This document shows, in pieces, positions 1 through 7,517 of a stretch of DNA of 63,247 nucleotides. The translations under genes were made by a program, and so were the position numbers. The stretch spans positions 1 through 63,247 of the forward strand of contig NZ_LFCT01000006.1 in the NCBI RefSeq assembly GCF_008692605.1, read 5' to 3'. Numbering within the stretch: position 1 is the first letter of the stretch; each line of letters opens with the position of its first letter. A model generated the notes under the pieces. That model saw only the letters and a list, made by a program, of their open reading frames with translations, did no database searches and was not told the DNA's origin. The DNA is from Sphingobium estronivorans (GTDB lineage: Bacteria > Pseudomonadota > Alphaproteobacteria > Sphingomonadales > Sphingomonadaceae).

Positions 1-694
1 CCATCAGCGCCTCGCGCCGCAGCGCCGGCGGGCGGGAGGCCAGCACATTGCCCGCCCCCATGCCGCGCAGGTCGTGCATCAGGCGCAGCATGTCGCCATA
101 GCGCACGGTCAGCACATCGCCGTCCGCCACCGGCATGGCGAAGCCCGCCCGGCTCAGCAGGTCGCCCGCCGAACGCACATCGACCTGCGGATGGATATGC
201 TGTCCCGGCCGGTCGCCTTCGCCGGCCATCAGCGCGGCGCGCAGGCGGGGCAGGGAGCCCGCGCCGGTAAAGGCCGCCAGCATCAGTCCATCGGGCCGCA
301 ATATCCGCCGCATCAGGATCAGCGCGCCGGGCAGGTCATTGACGCTGTCGAGCGTGCCGCAGGCGATCACCAGATCGAAACTGTCGTCGGCAAAGGGCAG
401 GGCATCCTCATCCGCCTGCACTCTCCCGAGCCCCCCGGCCTGCGCCTGCGCCGCCGCGAAACCGGGATCGACGCAGACGACCGTCTTGCCCATCGCCTCC
501 AGCGCGGTTCTGGCGCTGTCGTCGGGACAGCCGATGACCAGCACTTCCTTCAACTCGCGCTGCACATCGCCCAGCCGGTCGAGCAGTTCGTCCAGCATGG
601 CCCGGTAAAGAAAGTCATGCTCGGCAAAGCGCGCCGCCATCCGGTCGCGCCGCACGGCGCGCAATCGGCGGTCGAAGATGTCGGGGTTGGTCAT
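1..694 (-). CDS. SAM-dependent methyltransferase, NDUFAF5/BioC-like (3' end cut by window edge)
   Basis: The reverse strand reads open from the ATG at 694 to the window edge, so the C-terminus is missing; about 231 residues are visible. The product begins MTNPDIFDRRLRAVRRDRMA, an opening seen in alphaproteobacterial relatives of the mitochondrial complex I assembly factor NDUFAF5. A Rossmann-type methyltransferase core follows: a glycine-containing motif I (EVLVIGCPDDSA), an acidic strand end (VCVDPG), and a later DLVIACGTLDSVNDLPGALI stretch. The family hydroxylates or methylates targets; which substrate this member uses cannot be read from sequence. It is divergent from the ComF gene, with about 40 bp between the two starts. 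Confidence 0.85.
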   Translation of the reverse strand, partial: MTNPDIFDRRLRAVRRDRMAARFAEHDFLYRAMLDELLDRLGDVQRELKEVLVIGCPDDSARTALEAMGKTVVCVDPGFAAAQAQAGGLGRVQADEDALPFADDSFDLVIACGTLDSVNDLPGALILMRRILRPDGLMLAAFTGAGSLPRLRAALMAGEGDRPGQHIHPQVDVRSAGDLLSRAGFAMPVADGDVLTVRYGDMLRLMHDLRGMGAGNVLASRPPALRREALM

Positions 695-735
695 GGCGGG
701 CCTTGTGCATCGGTGAAGGAGCGGGAACAAGGGAG

Positions 736-1467
736 ATGATGCCCCTTTCGCCGCTTCTCAAGACCATGCTGCGCCCGGCGCTCGATTTCGCCCTGCCGCC
801 GCGCTGCCCCGGTTGCGGCATGATCGTGGATGCGGACGATGCCTTCTGCCTCGCCTGCTGGAGCGGGATGCGTTTTCTGGGGGAGCCGTGCTGCGCGCGC
901 TGCGGCGTGCCCTTCGATCACGATCACGGGGCGGGCGCGGAATGCGGCGCCTGCCTGGCCGATCCGCCGCCCTTCGACAGCGCGCGGGCGGTGCTGGCCT
1001 ATGGCGATGTGGCGCGGGCGGTCGCGCTGCGGCTCAAATATGGGCGGCGCATCGGCCTCGCCCGGCTGATCGCGAAGCAGATGGCGCGGCAACTCCCCAC
1101 GCTGGCGGACGCGCTGATCGTGCCCGTTCCTTTGCACCGTTCGCGCCTGTGGTGGCGGGGGTTCAACCAGTCCGCACTGATCGCCGGGCATCTGGCGCGG
1201 ATGACGGGCCTGCCGGTCGACAATCACGCCTTGCTCCGCGCCCGGCGAACCGTGCCGCTCAGGGGTATGAACCCCAAAGCGCGGGCAAAGGCGGTGCATG
1301 GCGCCTTCGCGCTGGTACCGGACCATGGCCTGAGCGGCCGGGCTGTGCTGTTGATCGACGATGTGCACACCAGCGGCGCAACGGCGGCTGCCTGCGCCCG
1401 GACGTTGAAACGCGGCGGCGCGGCGAGCGTTCACCTTCTCTGCTGGGCGCGGGTGCTCCCCGATTGA
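736..1467 (+). CDS. ComF family phosphoribosyltransferase-like protein
   Basis: The 243-residue product has the ComF layout. The N-terminus carries zinc-finger cysteine pairs (CPGC, CLAC, CARC, CGAC), followed by a type I phosphoribosyltransferase domain with the PRPP-binding loop VLLIDDVHTSGAT near the C-terminus and the family motif RGFNQSALIA. ComF proteins take part in DNA uptake in competent bacteria, but alphaproteobacterial members are widespread and their substrate is not settled. Two in-frame ATGs (736 and 739) follow a GGGAG; an upstream ATG at 703 lacks a ribosome binding site. The gene is divergent from the methyltransferase, and grxC follows 49 bp downstream, probably in the same transcript. 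Confidence 0.9.
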   Translation: MMPLSPLLKTMLRPALDFALPPRCPGCGMIVDADDAFCLACWSGMRFLGEPCCARCGVPFDHDHGAGAECGACLADPPPFDSARAVLAYGDVARAVALRLKYGRRIGLARLIAKQMARQLPTLADALIVPVPLHRSRLWWRGFNQSALIAGHLARMTGLPVDNHALLRARRTVPLRGMNPKARAKAVHGAFALVPDHGLSGRAVLLIDDVHTSGATAAACARTLKRGGAASVHLLCWARVLPD

Positions 1468-1516
1468 CAAAAGCCCGCGGAGCCACAATTTCGGCGGTCA
1501 AGGAGTATCGGAATAT

Positions 1517-1774
1517 ATGGCGAAGGTCGAAATCTATACCAAGGCGTGGTGCGGCTATTGCGCGCGGGCAAAGGCGCTGCTGGAAGGCAAGGGCGTCGCG
1601 TTCGAGGAATATGACATCACCATGGGCGGCCCGAAGCGCGAGGAAATGCTGGGCCGGGCCAATGGCGGAACGACGGTGCCGCAAATCTTCATCGACGGCG
1701 CGCATATCGGCGGCAGCGATGATATGGCGGCGCTTGACCGGCAGGGTAAGCTCGACGCGCTGCTCGGAGTATAA
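1517..1774 (+). CDS. grxC: Glutaredoxin 3 (GrxC)
   Basis: An 85-residue dithiol glutaredoxin of standard length. The active site C12-G-Y-C15 follows strand 1, the cis-proline motif TVPQIF lies mid-protein, and the glutathione-binding GGSDD precedes the last helix. It reduces protein disulfides and glutathione mixed disulfides in the cytoplasm using glutathione. The ATG at 1517 follows an AAGGAG (1500-1505) about 11 bases upstream. The Nit-type hydrolase gene begins 5 bp after its stop, so the two are almost certainly cotranscribed. Confidence 0.95.
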   Translation: MAKVEIYTKAWCGYCARAKALLEGKGVAFEEYDITMGGPKREEMLGRANGGTTVPQIFIDGAHIGGSDDMAALDRQGKLDALLGV

Positions 1775-1779
1775 GGGCA

Positions 1780-2610
1780 ATGCGCGCCGCGATCTTCCAG
1801 ATGACCAGCGGGATCGATCCCGCCGCCAATGCCGCCGCGATCGCGGAGATGGCGGCACGCGCCAAGGGGGAGGGGGCGGACATGCTCTTTACCCCGGAAA
1901 TGGCGGGCTATCTGGACCGCGACCGGCAGCGGGCGACGGCGACGCTGCGCTCGGAGGCGGACGATCCGGTGCTGGCGGCGGTGCGCGATGCGGCGGCGAA
2001 GCAGGGGCTCTGGGTGCATCTTGGTTCCCTGCCGCTGAAGGACGAGCGGAGCGACGGGCGCTGGGCCAATCGCAGTTTCATGATCGACGACAGCGGCGTC
2101 ATCCGCGCCCGCTATGACAAGATCCATCTGTTCGATGTCGATCTGGCGACGGGCGAGAGCTGGCGCGAATCCTCGGTCTATGGGCCAGGCGAGCAAGTGG
2201 TGGCGGTCGATACGCCCTGGGCGCGCATGGGGCTGTCGGTCTGTTACGACATGCGCTTTCCCGATCTTTACCGCGCGCTCACCAATGCGGGCGCGACGGT
2301 GCTGCTGATGCCCGCCGCCTTCACCGTGCCCACGGGCAAGGCGCACTGGCACATTTTGCTGCGGGCGCGGGCGATCGAGGCGGGCTGTTTCGTGATCGCC
2401 GCCGCGCAGACCGGCCATCATGCCGATGGCCGCGACACCTATGGCCACAGCCTGATCGTTGACCCATGGGGGGACATTGTCCTGGATATGGGCGAAACGG
2501 CGGGTCTTGCTCTTGCGGAGATCGACCTGTCGCGCATAGAGGACGTGCGCGGACGAGTCCCCGCGCTCGCCAATCGGCGATCATTGCCCATGGATGTGAC
2601 AGTGTCGTGA
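1780..2610 (+). CDS. Carbon-nitrogen hydrolase, Nit1/Nit2-type amidase
   Basis: A 276-residue nitrilase-superfamily protein with the catalytic triad in order: E40 (LFTPEM), K114 (YDKIHLFD) and C155 (SVCYDMRFPD). The LFDVD context after the lysine and the overall length match the Nit family, whose characterised members hydrolyse deaminated glutathione or omega-amides such as 2-oxoglutaramate. The direct upstream neighbour grxC makes a glutathione-repair role reasonable, but this is inference. The stop overlaps the GTG start of the DUF1178 gene (GTGA), indicating translational coupling. Confidence 0.93.
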   Translation: MRAAIFQMTSGIDPAANAAAIAEMAARAKGEGADMLFTPEMAGYLDRDRQRATATLRSEADDPVLAAVRDAAAKQGLWVHLGSLPLKDERSDGRWANRSFMIDDSGVIRARYDKIHLFDVDLATGESWRESSVYGPGEQVVAVDTPWARMGLSVCYDMRFPDLYRALTNAGATVLLMPAAFTVPTGKAHWHILLRARAIEAGCFVIAAAQTGHHADGRDTYGHSLIVDPWGDIVLDMGETAGLALAEIDLSRIEDVRGRVPALANRRSLPMDVTVS

Positions 2611-3089
2611 TCGTTTTCGACCTCAAATGCGAATCCCAAGGCCATGTGTTCGAGGCGTGGTTCGGTTCCAGCACCGATTATGAAGACCAGAAGGCGCGGG
2701 GCCTGCTGTCCTGCCCGCTCTGCGGCGACATGCAGGTGGGCAAGGCCGTGATGGCGCCCGCCGTCGCGGCCAAGGGTAACAGCCGCACCGAACTGCCGGC
2801 GCAGGTCGGCCCATCCGACGGCGCGTCCATCGCCATGGGCGCGGGCGAGGAAAGCAAGATGCGGGAATTGATCCAGGCGCTGGCGGACGCGCAGAAGAAG
2901 GCGCTGCAAGATTCCACATGGGTCGGCAGGGGCTTTGCCGAACAGGCCCGTGCCATGCATTATGGCGAACAGGACCGCAGCAGCATCCATGGCGAGGTCG
3001 CGCTGGAAGAGGCGCGGGCGTTGATCGCCGAAGGGGTGGAGGTGGCGCCGCTGCCTTTCCCGGTGATACCCTCCGAAGCAAAGAATTGA
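2607..3089 (+). CDS. DUF1178 family protein
   Basis: A 160-residue protein starting from the GTG at 2607, which overlaps the previous stop. The N-terminus reads VIVFDLKCESQGHVFEAWF and is followed by a CPLC pair around residue 36. This Cys plus CxxC arrangement resembles a small zinc ribbon and is diagnostic of DUF1178, a family common in alphaproteobacteria next to nitrilase and glutaredoxin genes. No function is established. The middle is Ala/Gly-rich and probably flexible, and the C-terminal half is helical and acidic. It ends the operon ahead of tRNA-Arg. Confidence 0.9.
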   Translation: MIVFDLKCESQGHVFEAWFGSSTDYEDQKARGLLSCPLCGDMQVGKAVMAPAVAAKGNSRTELPAQVGPSDGASIAMGAGEESKMRELIQALADAQKKALQDSTWVGRGFAEQARAMHYGEQDRSSIHGEVALEEARALIAEGVEVAPLPFPVIPSEAKN

Positions 3090-3123
3090 CCACACGCCGC
3101 ACGCAGCATAGAGCCGTGACCGG

Positions 3124-3200
3124 GCGCCCATAGCTCAGCAGGATAGAGCGTCGGATTCCTAATCCGAAGGCCACAGGTTCGAATCCTGTTGGGCGCACCA
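3124..3200 (+). tRNA. tRNA-Arg (anticodon CCT)
   Basis: A full cloverleaf is visible: acceptor arms GCGCCCA and TGGGCGC, D arm GCTC/GAGC, anticodon arm TCGGA/TCCGA with loop TTCCTAA (anticodon CCT, reading AGG), T arm ACAGG-TTCGAAT-CCTGT, and an encoded CCA end. It lies 34 bp after the DUF1178 gene. A recombinase remnant downstream suggests that its 3' end may have served as an integration site, although no duplicate of that 3' end was found in the window. Confidence 0.97.
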
Positions 3201-3352
3201 CATATTCTCGTATTACGACGTCTTTAGGCAGTGCCTGTGCCGGGCCTCGAAAATGGCGCAGTTCCGCGCCATTCTGTCGAGCTGCCGCAGAACCGAGTGC
3301 CGCAGAGACGTGCTTTTGGGCCTCTTCGGGTGGCACACGGTTTTGCCAAGAC

Positions 3353-3856
3353 TCACTGGAAGCCGAGCGCCTCGCGCTGCGCTTTCCAGTCCAGCGGAAT
3401 GGCCGCATGCTTCATGAGTCGCCGGGACGTGAGTGTCGCCGGTTGCCGGCCTTCTAGAATGGCGGTGATGATGTCCGGCGCGAGGAAAGCCAGTCGCGCG
3501 ACCCGCTCGGCTGTGCGATCGCTCGTCACTGAAGCTTGCGTGAAGAGCTGCTGCCGAGCGACTTCCGCTTTGCGGATCAGAGCGATCAGCTCCAGATCGA
3601 CGTTGAGCTTCTGCTCCTCGCCTGATCGCAGCACCAGCTTGAGATTGCGCCCACGCCGATCCGGCACGGTTTCGATGTGGAGCGGCAGGCGGTGGCCGTC
3701 GTCTTCGACGACTGGCGCCGTGCCATCCAGCAACGCAACAAGACGGCGGCGGCTGGTCAAGAACTCCCGCTGCTCGGCCTCAGTCGAAAAGCCGCCATAA
3801 CTTGGGTGAGCGCTTACGCATAGCAACCGACTATAGCGGTGATCAGCCCGTTGCAT
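3353..3856 (-). pseudogene. C-terminal fragment of a large serine recombinase
   Basis: About 167 residues are readable. The last 45 (RLAFLAPDIITAILEGRQP, then PLDWKAQREALGF) match the invariant tail of long serine-recombinase/resolvase proteins found on sphingomonad mobile elements. The catalytic resolvase domain with its serine and the zinc-ribbon domain are absent, and the HTH-like stretch expected before RLAFLAPD looks deleted. Reading continues open upstream of the ATG at 3856 but without recombinase-like sequence. It faces the tRNA-Arg gene and is probably the decayed integrase of an island. I treat it as non-functional. Confidence 0.75.
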
Positions 3857-3935
3857 TAGTGTCCAAGCCCGGCAAATCTGAAATCATCGGAATTCGAGCG
3901 CATTTTGTACTGATGACGAAACTGAAGAGGCGCCT

Positions 3936-4670
3936 TTGGAGAAGATAATTTATATACTTTGGAAGCCGGATACCCAGCCCATCGAACAATTCAACTCGTT
4001 GTTGCTGGGAAGCGTTCGGGACCATCTTCTCTCTCTTCCCGTAGATCGCCTCCAGATCAACATCGTCGATGAGACCGTGGCACCTGGAGCACCGCTCAGG
4101 GCCGAACCGGTACAGCCATCGCCAACCGCCATGGTGGCCTTCTGGCTGAACGCTGCGCATGACAGGCAGCCTGTGGAGACAATCCTGAACAGCATTGCCC
4201 CTCGCATCGCAGGCTATGCTGTGGCGGAATCGACCGTACTCCCCAACACCGAAGCGCCTGATACTACCGACCGCGTGCGCGGATTTTCGCAGTTGGCATT
4301 TCTGTTCAAGCTGCCCGGCATAACGCGCGACGGCTACATGGAAATCTGGATGCGGGATCAGACCCGTGTCGGCGTGGAAACGCAGGATACATTCTATTAC
4401 TGCCAGAATATCGTGACCCGCGTCCTCACGCCCGGTGCGCCTGCCTGGGACGGGATCGTGGAGGAATGTTACCCGATTGAGGCCATGACGGACCCGCTCG
4501 TTTTTTGGAAAGCCGACGGCTCCGAAGAGGTGTACAAGGCCAATTATGCGCGAGAAATGGCTAACGTCGCTCGCTTCCTGGACCTGCCCAATGTTTCAGT
4601 CATGATCACCAGCGCCTATCGCGTCGGCGGGTGGACGGATCCGGAAGCCTTGCAGAGTAAGCAACGGTGA
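3936..4670 (+). CDS. EthD-domain-like protein
   Basis: A 244-residue protein starting at TTG 3936, preceded at 5 bp by a good AAGAGG (3925-3930). The sequence (IIYILWKPDTQPIEQFNSLL, and later SQLAFLFKLPGITRDGYMEI) suggests two ferredoxin-like alpha/beta halves typical of EthD or dimeric alpha-beta barrel proteins. Such proteins are small accessory or isomerase-like factors in catabolic operons. No catalytic residues can be named. Its stop overlaps the GTG of the next dehydrogenase gene (GTGA), so the two are translated together. Base composition at the 5' end is AT-richer than the neighbours, consistent with acquired DNA. Confidence 0.6.
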   Translation: MEKIIYILWKPDTQPIEQFNSLLLGSVRDHLLSLPVDRLQINIVDETVAPGAPLRAEPVQPSPTAMVAFWLNAAHDRQPVETILNSIAPRIAGYAVAESTVLPNTEAPDTTDRVRGFSQLAFLFKLPGITRDGYMEIWMRDQTRVGVETQDTFYYCQNIVTRVLTPGAPAWDGIVEECYPIEAMTDPLVFWKADGSEEVYKANYAREMANVARFLDLPNVSVMITSAYRVGGWTDPEALQSKQR

Positions 4671-5431
4671 GTGGGCCCCTCGACTTCACGGGAAAGATTG
4701 CGCTTGTCACCGGCGCGAGCAGCGGCATCGGGCAGGCAACTGCGGAGTATCTGGCCGAGCGCGGCGCAAGCGTTGCCGTTGTTGCGCGGAACGTGGATCG
4801 CGGACGCGAAACAACAGACAGGATCCTGTCTGCCGGGCGCATCGCCATTTTCATCCATGCGGATGTGGAAAAACCAGAAGCGATCGCCGCAATGGTGAAA
4901 AAAACCGTCGATCATTTCGGTCGGCTCGACATCGCCTTCAACAATGCGGGTATGACCGGCACCGTCGCGCCTTTCCATGAGCAGGAACTGGCTGACTGGG
5001 AACAGGTCATTCGCACCAATCTCAGTTCCATATTCCTCAGCATGAAGCATCAGATTACCGCCATGCTGAAATGTGGCGGCGGGACGATCGTGAATAACTG
5101 TTCGGGTGCGGGCGTGATGGCGGCACCGGGTTTGCCTCATTATACAGCGGCAAAGCACGGCGTGTTGGGGCTGACCAAGGCGGCGGCCAAGGAATATGCG
5201 CCGCACGGCATTCGCGTGAACGCGATCTGCCCGGGCTTTATCGAAACGCCCCAGCTCGGCCAATACATTGACGGGGCCGATACACGCGCTGCCGTCGAGG
5301 CCAGCATCCCGATAGGCTACATGGGGCAGCCGATCGACATTGCCCATGCCGTTGCGTTTTTGGCGTCGGCCGAAGGCGCTTATATCTCCGGCGATACGAT
5401 GTTCGTGGACGGCGCCATTATGTGCCGATGA
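4667..5431 (+). CDS. SDR family NAD(P)-dependent oxidoreductase
   Basis: A 254-residue classical short-chain dehydrogenase. It shows the cofactor loop TGASSGIG (15-22), the NNAG motif (92-95), and the catalytic S146, Y159 and K163 (YTAAK), followed by the RVNAICPGFIETP segment. The R/N residues after strand 2 (ARNVDRGR) suggest NADP preference, which is inference. It is the second gene of a two-gene unit with the EthD-like protein, so the pair probably handles one small-molecule substrate. The substrate is unknown. Both genes sit in the presumed island beside tRNA-Arg. Confidence 0.9.
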   Translation: MSGPLDFTGKIALVTGASSGIGQATAEYLAERGASVAVVARNVDRGRETTDRILSAGRIAIFIHADVEKPEAIAAMVKKTVDHFGRLDIAFNNAGMTGTVAPFHEQELADWEQVIRTNLSSIFLSMKHQITAMLKCGGGTIVNNCSGAGVMAAPGLPHYTAAKHGVLGLTKAAAKEYAPHGIRVNAICPGFIETPQLGQYIDGADTRAAVEASIPIGYMGQPIDIAHAVAFLASAEGAYISGDTMFVDGAIMCR

Positions 5432-5713
5432 CGACGGACCGAGCCGTCGCATCATCTTGCATCCGGTGAGGCGACGGTTCGGCGTTCGCCAATTGGGTTG
5501 CGGTATGTGCGCGGTGTGTGCCCCGTGATGCGTCGAAATTGACGCACGGCAAGCGAGCATATCCATCGCCCGAGCCGGCGGTCGACAATCTCTTCGCGAC
5601 GATCCAACCCGTCTTTCCCGACTGATCGTTCGGTGACGGCTGGGACAGTGTGAAGGCACGTCCGCCGGTGATCTGCATGTGTCGCGAAAGGGCATCCGCA
5701 AGGCCGAGCGGTA
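5432..5713. other. Intergenic stretch without recognisable gene
   Basis: These 282 bp lie between the 3' ends of two converging dehydrogenase genes. Neither strand gives a recognisable product, and no strong terminator with a T-run was seen. It may mark the far border of the acquired segment that starts at tRNA-Arg, but no copy of the tRNA 3' end is present. Confidence 0.4.
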
Positions 5714-6472
5714 TTAGAGAGACTGTCCCTCCCGCGCGACCTGGAAGCCAGCGAAGGACTGGGTCACGGGCATCAACTCGATCCGGTTGAGGTTGAGGTG
5801 CTTGGGCTGGCTGGCGACCCAGAACAGGGTTTCGGCAATATCCTCGGCGGTCATGGGATTGGCATCGCCATAGAGCGCGTCGGACGCGCTTTGGCTGCCG
5901 GTGCGGACCAGGGTGAATTCCGTTTCGACCATGCCCGGCTCGATGGAGGTGACGCGGACGCCGGTGCCATGCAGGTCCGAACGCAAGCCGAGCGAGAACT
6001 GGGTCACGAAGGCTTTGGTCCCGCCATAGACATTGCCGCCCGCATAGGGATAGGTCGCCGCGACGGAACTGATGTTGATGATCGCGCCCTTGCGCTCGAT
6101 CAGACGCGGCAGCAGCTTGTGGGTGATCGTCACCAGCCCGGTGATATTGGTGTCGATCATCTGACGCCACTGGTCGAGATCGGCCTTTTGCCCGGGCGCG
6201 GTGCCCAGCGCCAGCCCGGCATTGTTGATGAGCAGGTCGATGCTGGAAAATTCCGTGGGCAGGCCCGCCAGCGCGGCATCGATGGCGGCCTCGTCCCGCA
6301 TGTCGAAACCGATCGCATGCGCCTTGTCGCCACCCAGTTCGGCGACCAGCGCCTCCAGCCGGTCGGCTCTGCGTCCGGTGACGATCACCTTCCATCCCGC
6401 GGCGACGAAACGCCGCGCCGATGCGGCGCCGATGCCAGCGGTTGCTCCGGTGATGAATGCAGTTCCTGCCAT
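5714..6472 (-). CDS. SDR family oxidoreductase, YdfG-like 3-hydroxy acid dehydrogenase
   Basis: A 252-residue short-chain dehydrogenase. The loop FITGATAGIGAA opens the protein; TGRRADRLE after strand 2 carries the two arginines typical of NADP binding; NNAG lies at 83-86; and the catalytic S136, Y149 and K153 are present (VYGGTKAF). The overall pattern, including IEPGMVETEFT, matches the YdfG/serine 3-dehydrogenase group, which oxidises L-allo-threonine, serine and related 3-hydroxy acids with NADP. It is a single gene reading leftward, divergent from the exonuclease gene. Confidence 0.9.
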   Translation of the reverse strand: MAGTAFITGATAGIGAASARRFVAAGWKVIVTGRRADRLEALVAELGGDKAHAIGFDMRDEAAIDAALAGLPTEFSSIDLLINNAGLALGTAPGQKADLDQWRQMIDTNITGLVTITHKLLPRLIERKGAIINISSVAATYPYAGGNVYGGTKAFVTQFSLGLRSDLHGTGVRVTSIEPGMVETEFTLVRTGSQSASDALYGDANPMTAEDIAETLFWVASQPKHLNLNRIELMPVTQSFAGFQVAREGQSL

Positions 6473-6809
6473 GGTGCGACTCCATCCTTCTTGCGCCCGC
6501 GAAGGGGGCGATAACGGTTCCGCGATCTATTTTTTGTTTTACCGCGATTTCTTGACCGTCAGATGATGCCATCTGACTGGAAATCGCTCTAGGGATGATT
6601 GCGGCATTGCCAAGTGCCACTTGCCGGTCGGTTGCCCTTTCATGTCCGGTTTTTGCGCTGGAATGACCCGGTTCGGCTGATCGCCGGAAAGAGGCCGCCG
6701 ACATCATTTTCAGCGCGGCTGACTTTGGACTGCAATAGTCCCTTTCTAGGAAGGGCGCATCGAAAAGCTGGCTGGCCGGTCTGGAGAGGGGCGGACACGG
6801 CCTTGAAAC
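6473..6809. promoter_or_regulatory. 337 bp divergent intergenic region with an 8 bp palindrome
   Basis: This stretch separates two divergent genes and must carry both promoters. A perfect inverted repeat, GTCAGATG-ATGC-CATCTGAC, lies at 6558-6577. A TTGACC at 6552-6557 touches it and could be a -35 element of a rightward promoter. A 73-codon frame at 6599 has no family resemblance or ribosome binding site and is not called. Confidence 0.35.
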
Positions 6810-7349
6810 ATGGAGAGTAACTTGACGATCCTCACGATCGATTTCGAGGCGTCGTGCCTGCCCCGGCACGGTCTGTCCTACCCGATCGAAGTCGGCATTG
6901 CCGATGATGGGAAAGCACAAAGCTGGTTGATCCGTCCGCATGACGATTGGGCGGGTTGGCATTGGTCGGCAGAGGCCGAGGCGCTGCACGGCATCAGCCT
7001 TGCCCAGATATATCGCAACGGCCTGCCTGCGGAAACCGTGCTGACGGAACTTGCCGTCGCCTGCGACGGGCGGCGCATCGTGGCCGACAGCATGATCGAC
7101 CAATATTGGCTGGACACGCTGGCCGATGCGGCGGGGCAGGCGACGCCCTTCCTCATCGACCATGTCTCGCTGCTGCTGGACGAACATCGCGCGGATGAGG
7201 AGCGGATCAGCGCCGCTGTCGCGTTCGCCGACGCCCATTATGTCGAACGGCATCGGGCGGCGAGCGACGCGCTGTGGCTGTCGGCTTTGCTGGACCATAT
7301 ATCGGGCAAGGCGGCTGTCGCGCGGCCTGCGTTGGTACGGCTGGGTTGA
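6810..7349 (+). CDS. 3'-5' exonuclease, DEDDh (DnaQ-like) family
   Basis: A 179-residue protein beginning shortly after the ATG with ILTIDFEASCLP, the ExoI motif of DEDD exonucleases (D and E metal ligands). A mid-protein acidic region (IVADSMIDQYWL) fits ExoII, and ERHRAASDAL supplies the H and D of ExoIII. The protein is short, a bare nuclease domain, so it is likely a stand-alone single-strand DNA or RNA trimming enzyme rather than a polymerase proofreading subunit. AGAGTAAC precedes the coding region. An upstream ATG would not extend the domain. Confidence 0.8.
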   Translation: MESNLTILTIDFEASCLPRHGLSYPIEVGIADDGKAQSWLIRPHDDWAGWHWSAEAEALHGISLAQIYRNGLPAETVLTELAVACDGRRIVADSMIDQYWLDTLADAAGQATPFLIDHVSLLLDEHRADEERISAAVAFADAHYVERHRAASDALWLSALLDHISGKAAVARPALVRLG

Positions 7350-7363
7350 GCGATATTGCCTGC

Positions 7364-7380
7364 CAGCAATAATTTGTAAC
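7364..7380 (-). promoter_or_regulatory. Candidate regulator-binding motif shared with the 11.8 kb locus
   Basis: Read on the minus strand this is GTTACAAATTATTGCTG. Nearly the same words occur twice upstream of the paralogous response regulator at 11.9 kb: TGACAAATTGTTGCTG and TGACAAATCTTGCTG. It lies about 135 bp upstream of the first regulator gene. A second, smaller inverted pair, ATTGC/GCAAT (7355-7370), overlaps it. Binding by either regulator is inference. Confidence 0.4.
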
Positions 7381-7454
7381 GCTCGGCAAATTACGGAGAC
7401 ATTCAGGGGGCCTAATCCCGATCGACCATGCCGGTTGTCAGGAAGGAGGCCCTC

Positions 7455-7517
7455 TTGTCGCACATTCTCGTCGATGGACTGCGCGGCCTCCATGCGCCGT
7501 CCGTGGCCGGGCAATGA
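7455..7517 (+). CDS. Possible 20-residue leader peptide
   Basis: A perfect Shine-Dalgarno AAGGAGG (7443-7449) stands 5 bp before a TTG at 7455. The frame from that TTG runs 20 codons and stops at TGA 7515-7517, which overlaps the ATG of the response regulator (ATGA). The regulator has no other good ribosome binding site, so ribosomes finishing this peptide may deliver translation to it. An in-frame ATG at 7428 would give 29 residues. The peptide itself (MSHILVDGLRGLHAPSVAGQ) resembles nothing I know. Confidence 0.4.
   Translation: MSHILVDGLRGLHAPSVAGQ

Noticed and set aside
3353..3856. Serine recombinase as an intact gene
   Set aside because: Only the C-terminal tail is present. The catalytic resolvase domain is missing, so it is listed as a pseudogene.
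3201..5713. Second attachment site (copy of the tRNA-Arg 3' end)
   Set aside because: I looked for the T-arm and acceptor sequence downstream and found no convincing copy.
6599..6820. 73-codon frame in the divergent intergenic region
   Set aside because: No ribosome binding site, no homology-like pattern and overlap with the exonuclease start.
5418..7514. 698-codon minus-strand frame spanning several genes
   Set aside because: It crosses the YdfG-like gene out of frame, the intergenic region and the exonuclease gene. Only the 5714-6472 frame gives a known fold.
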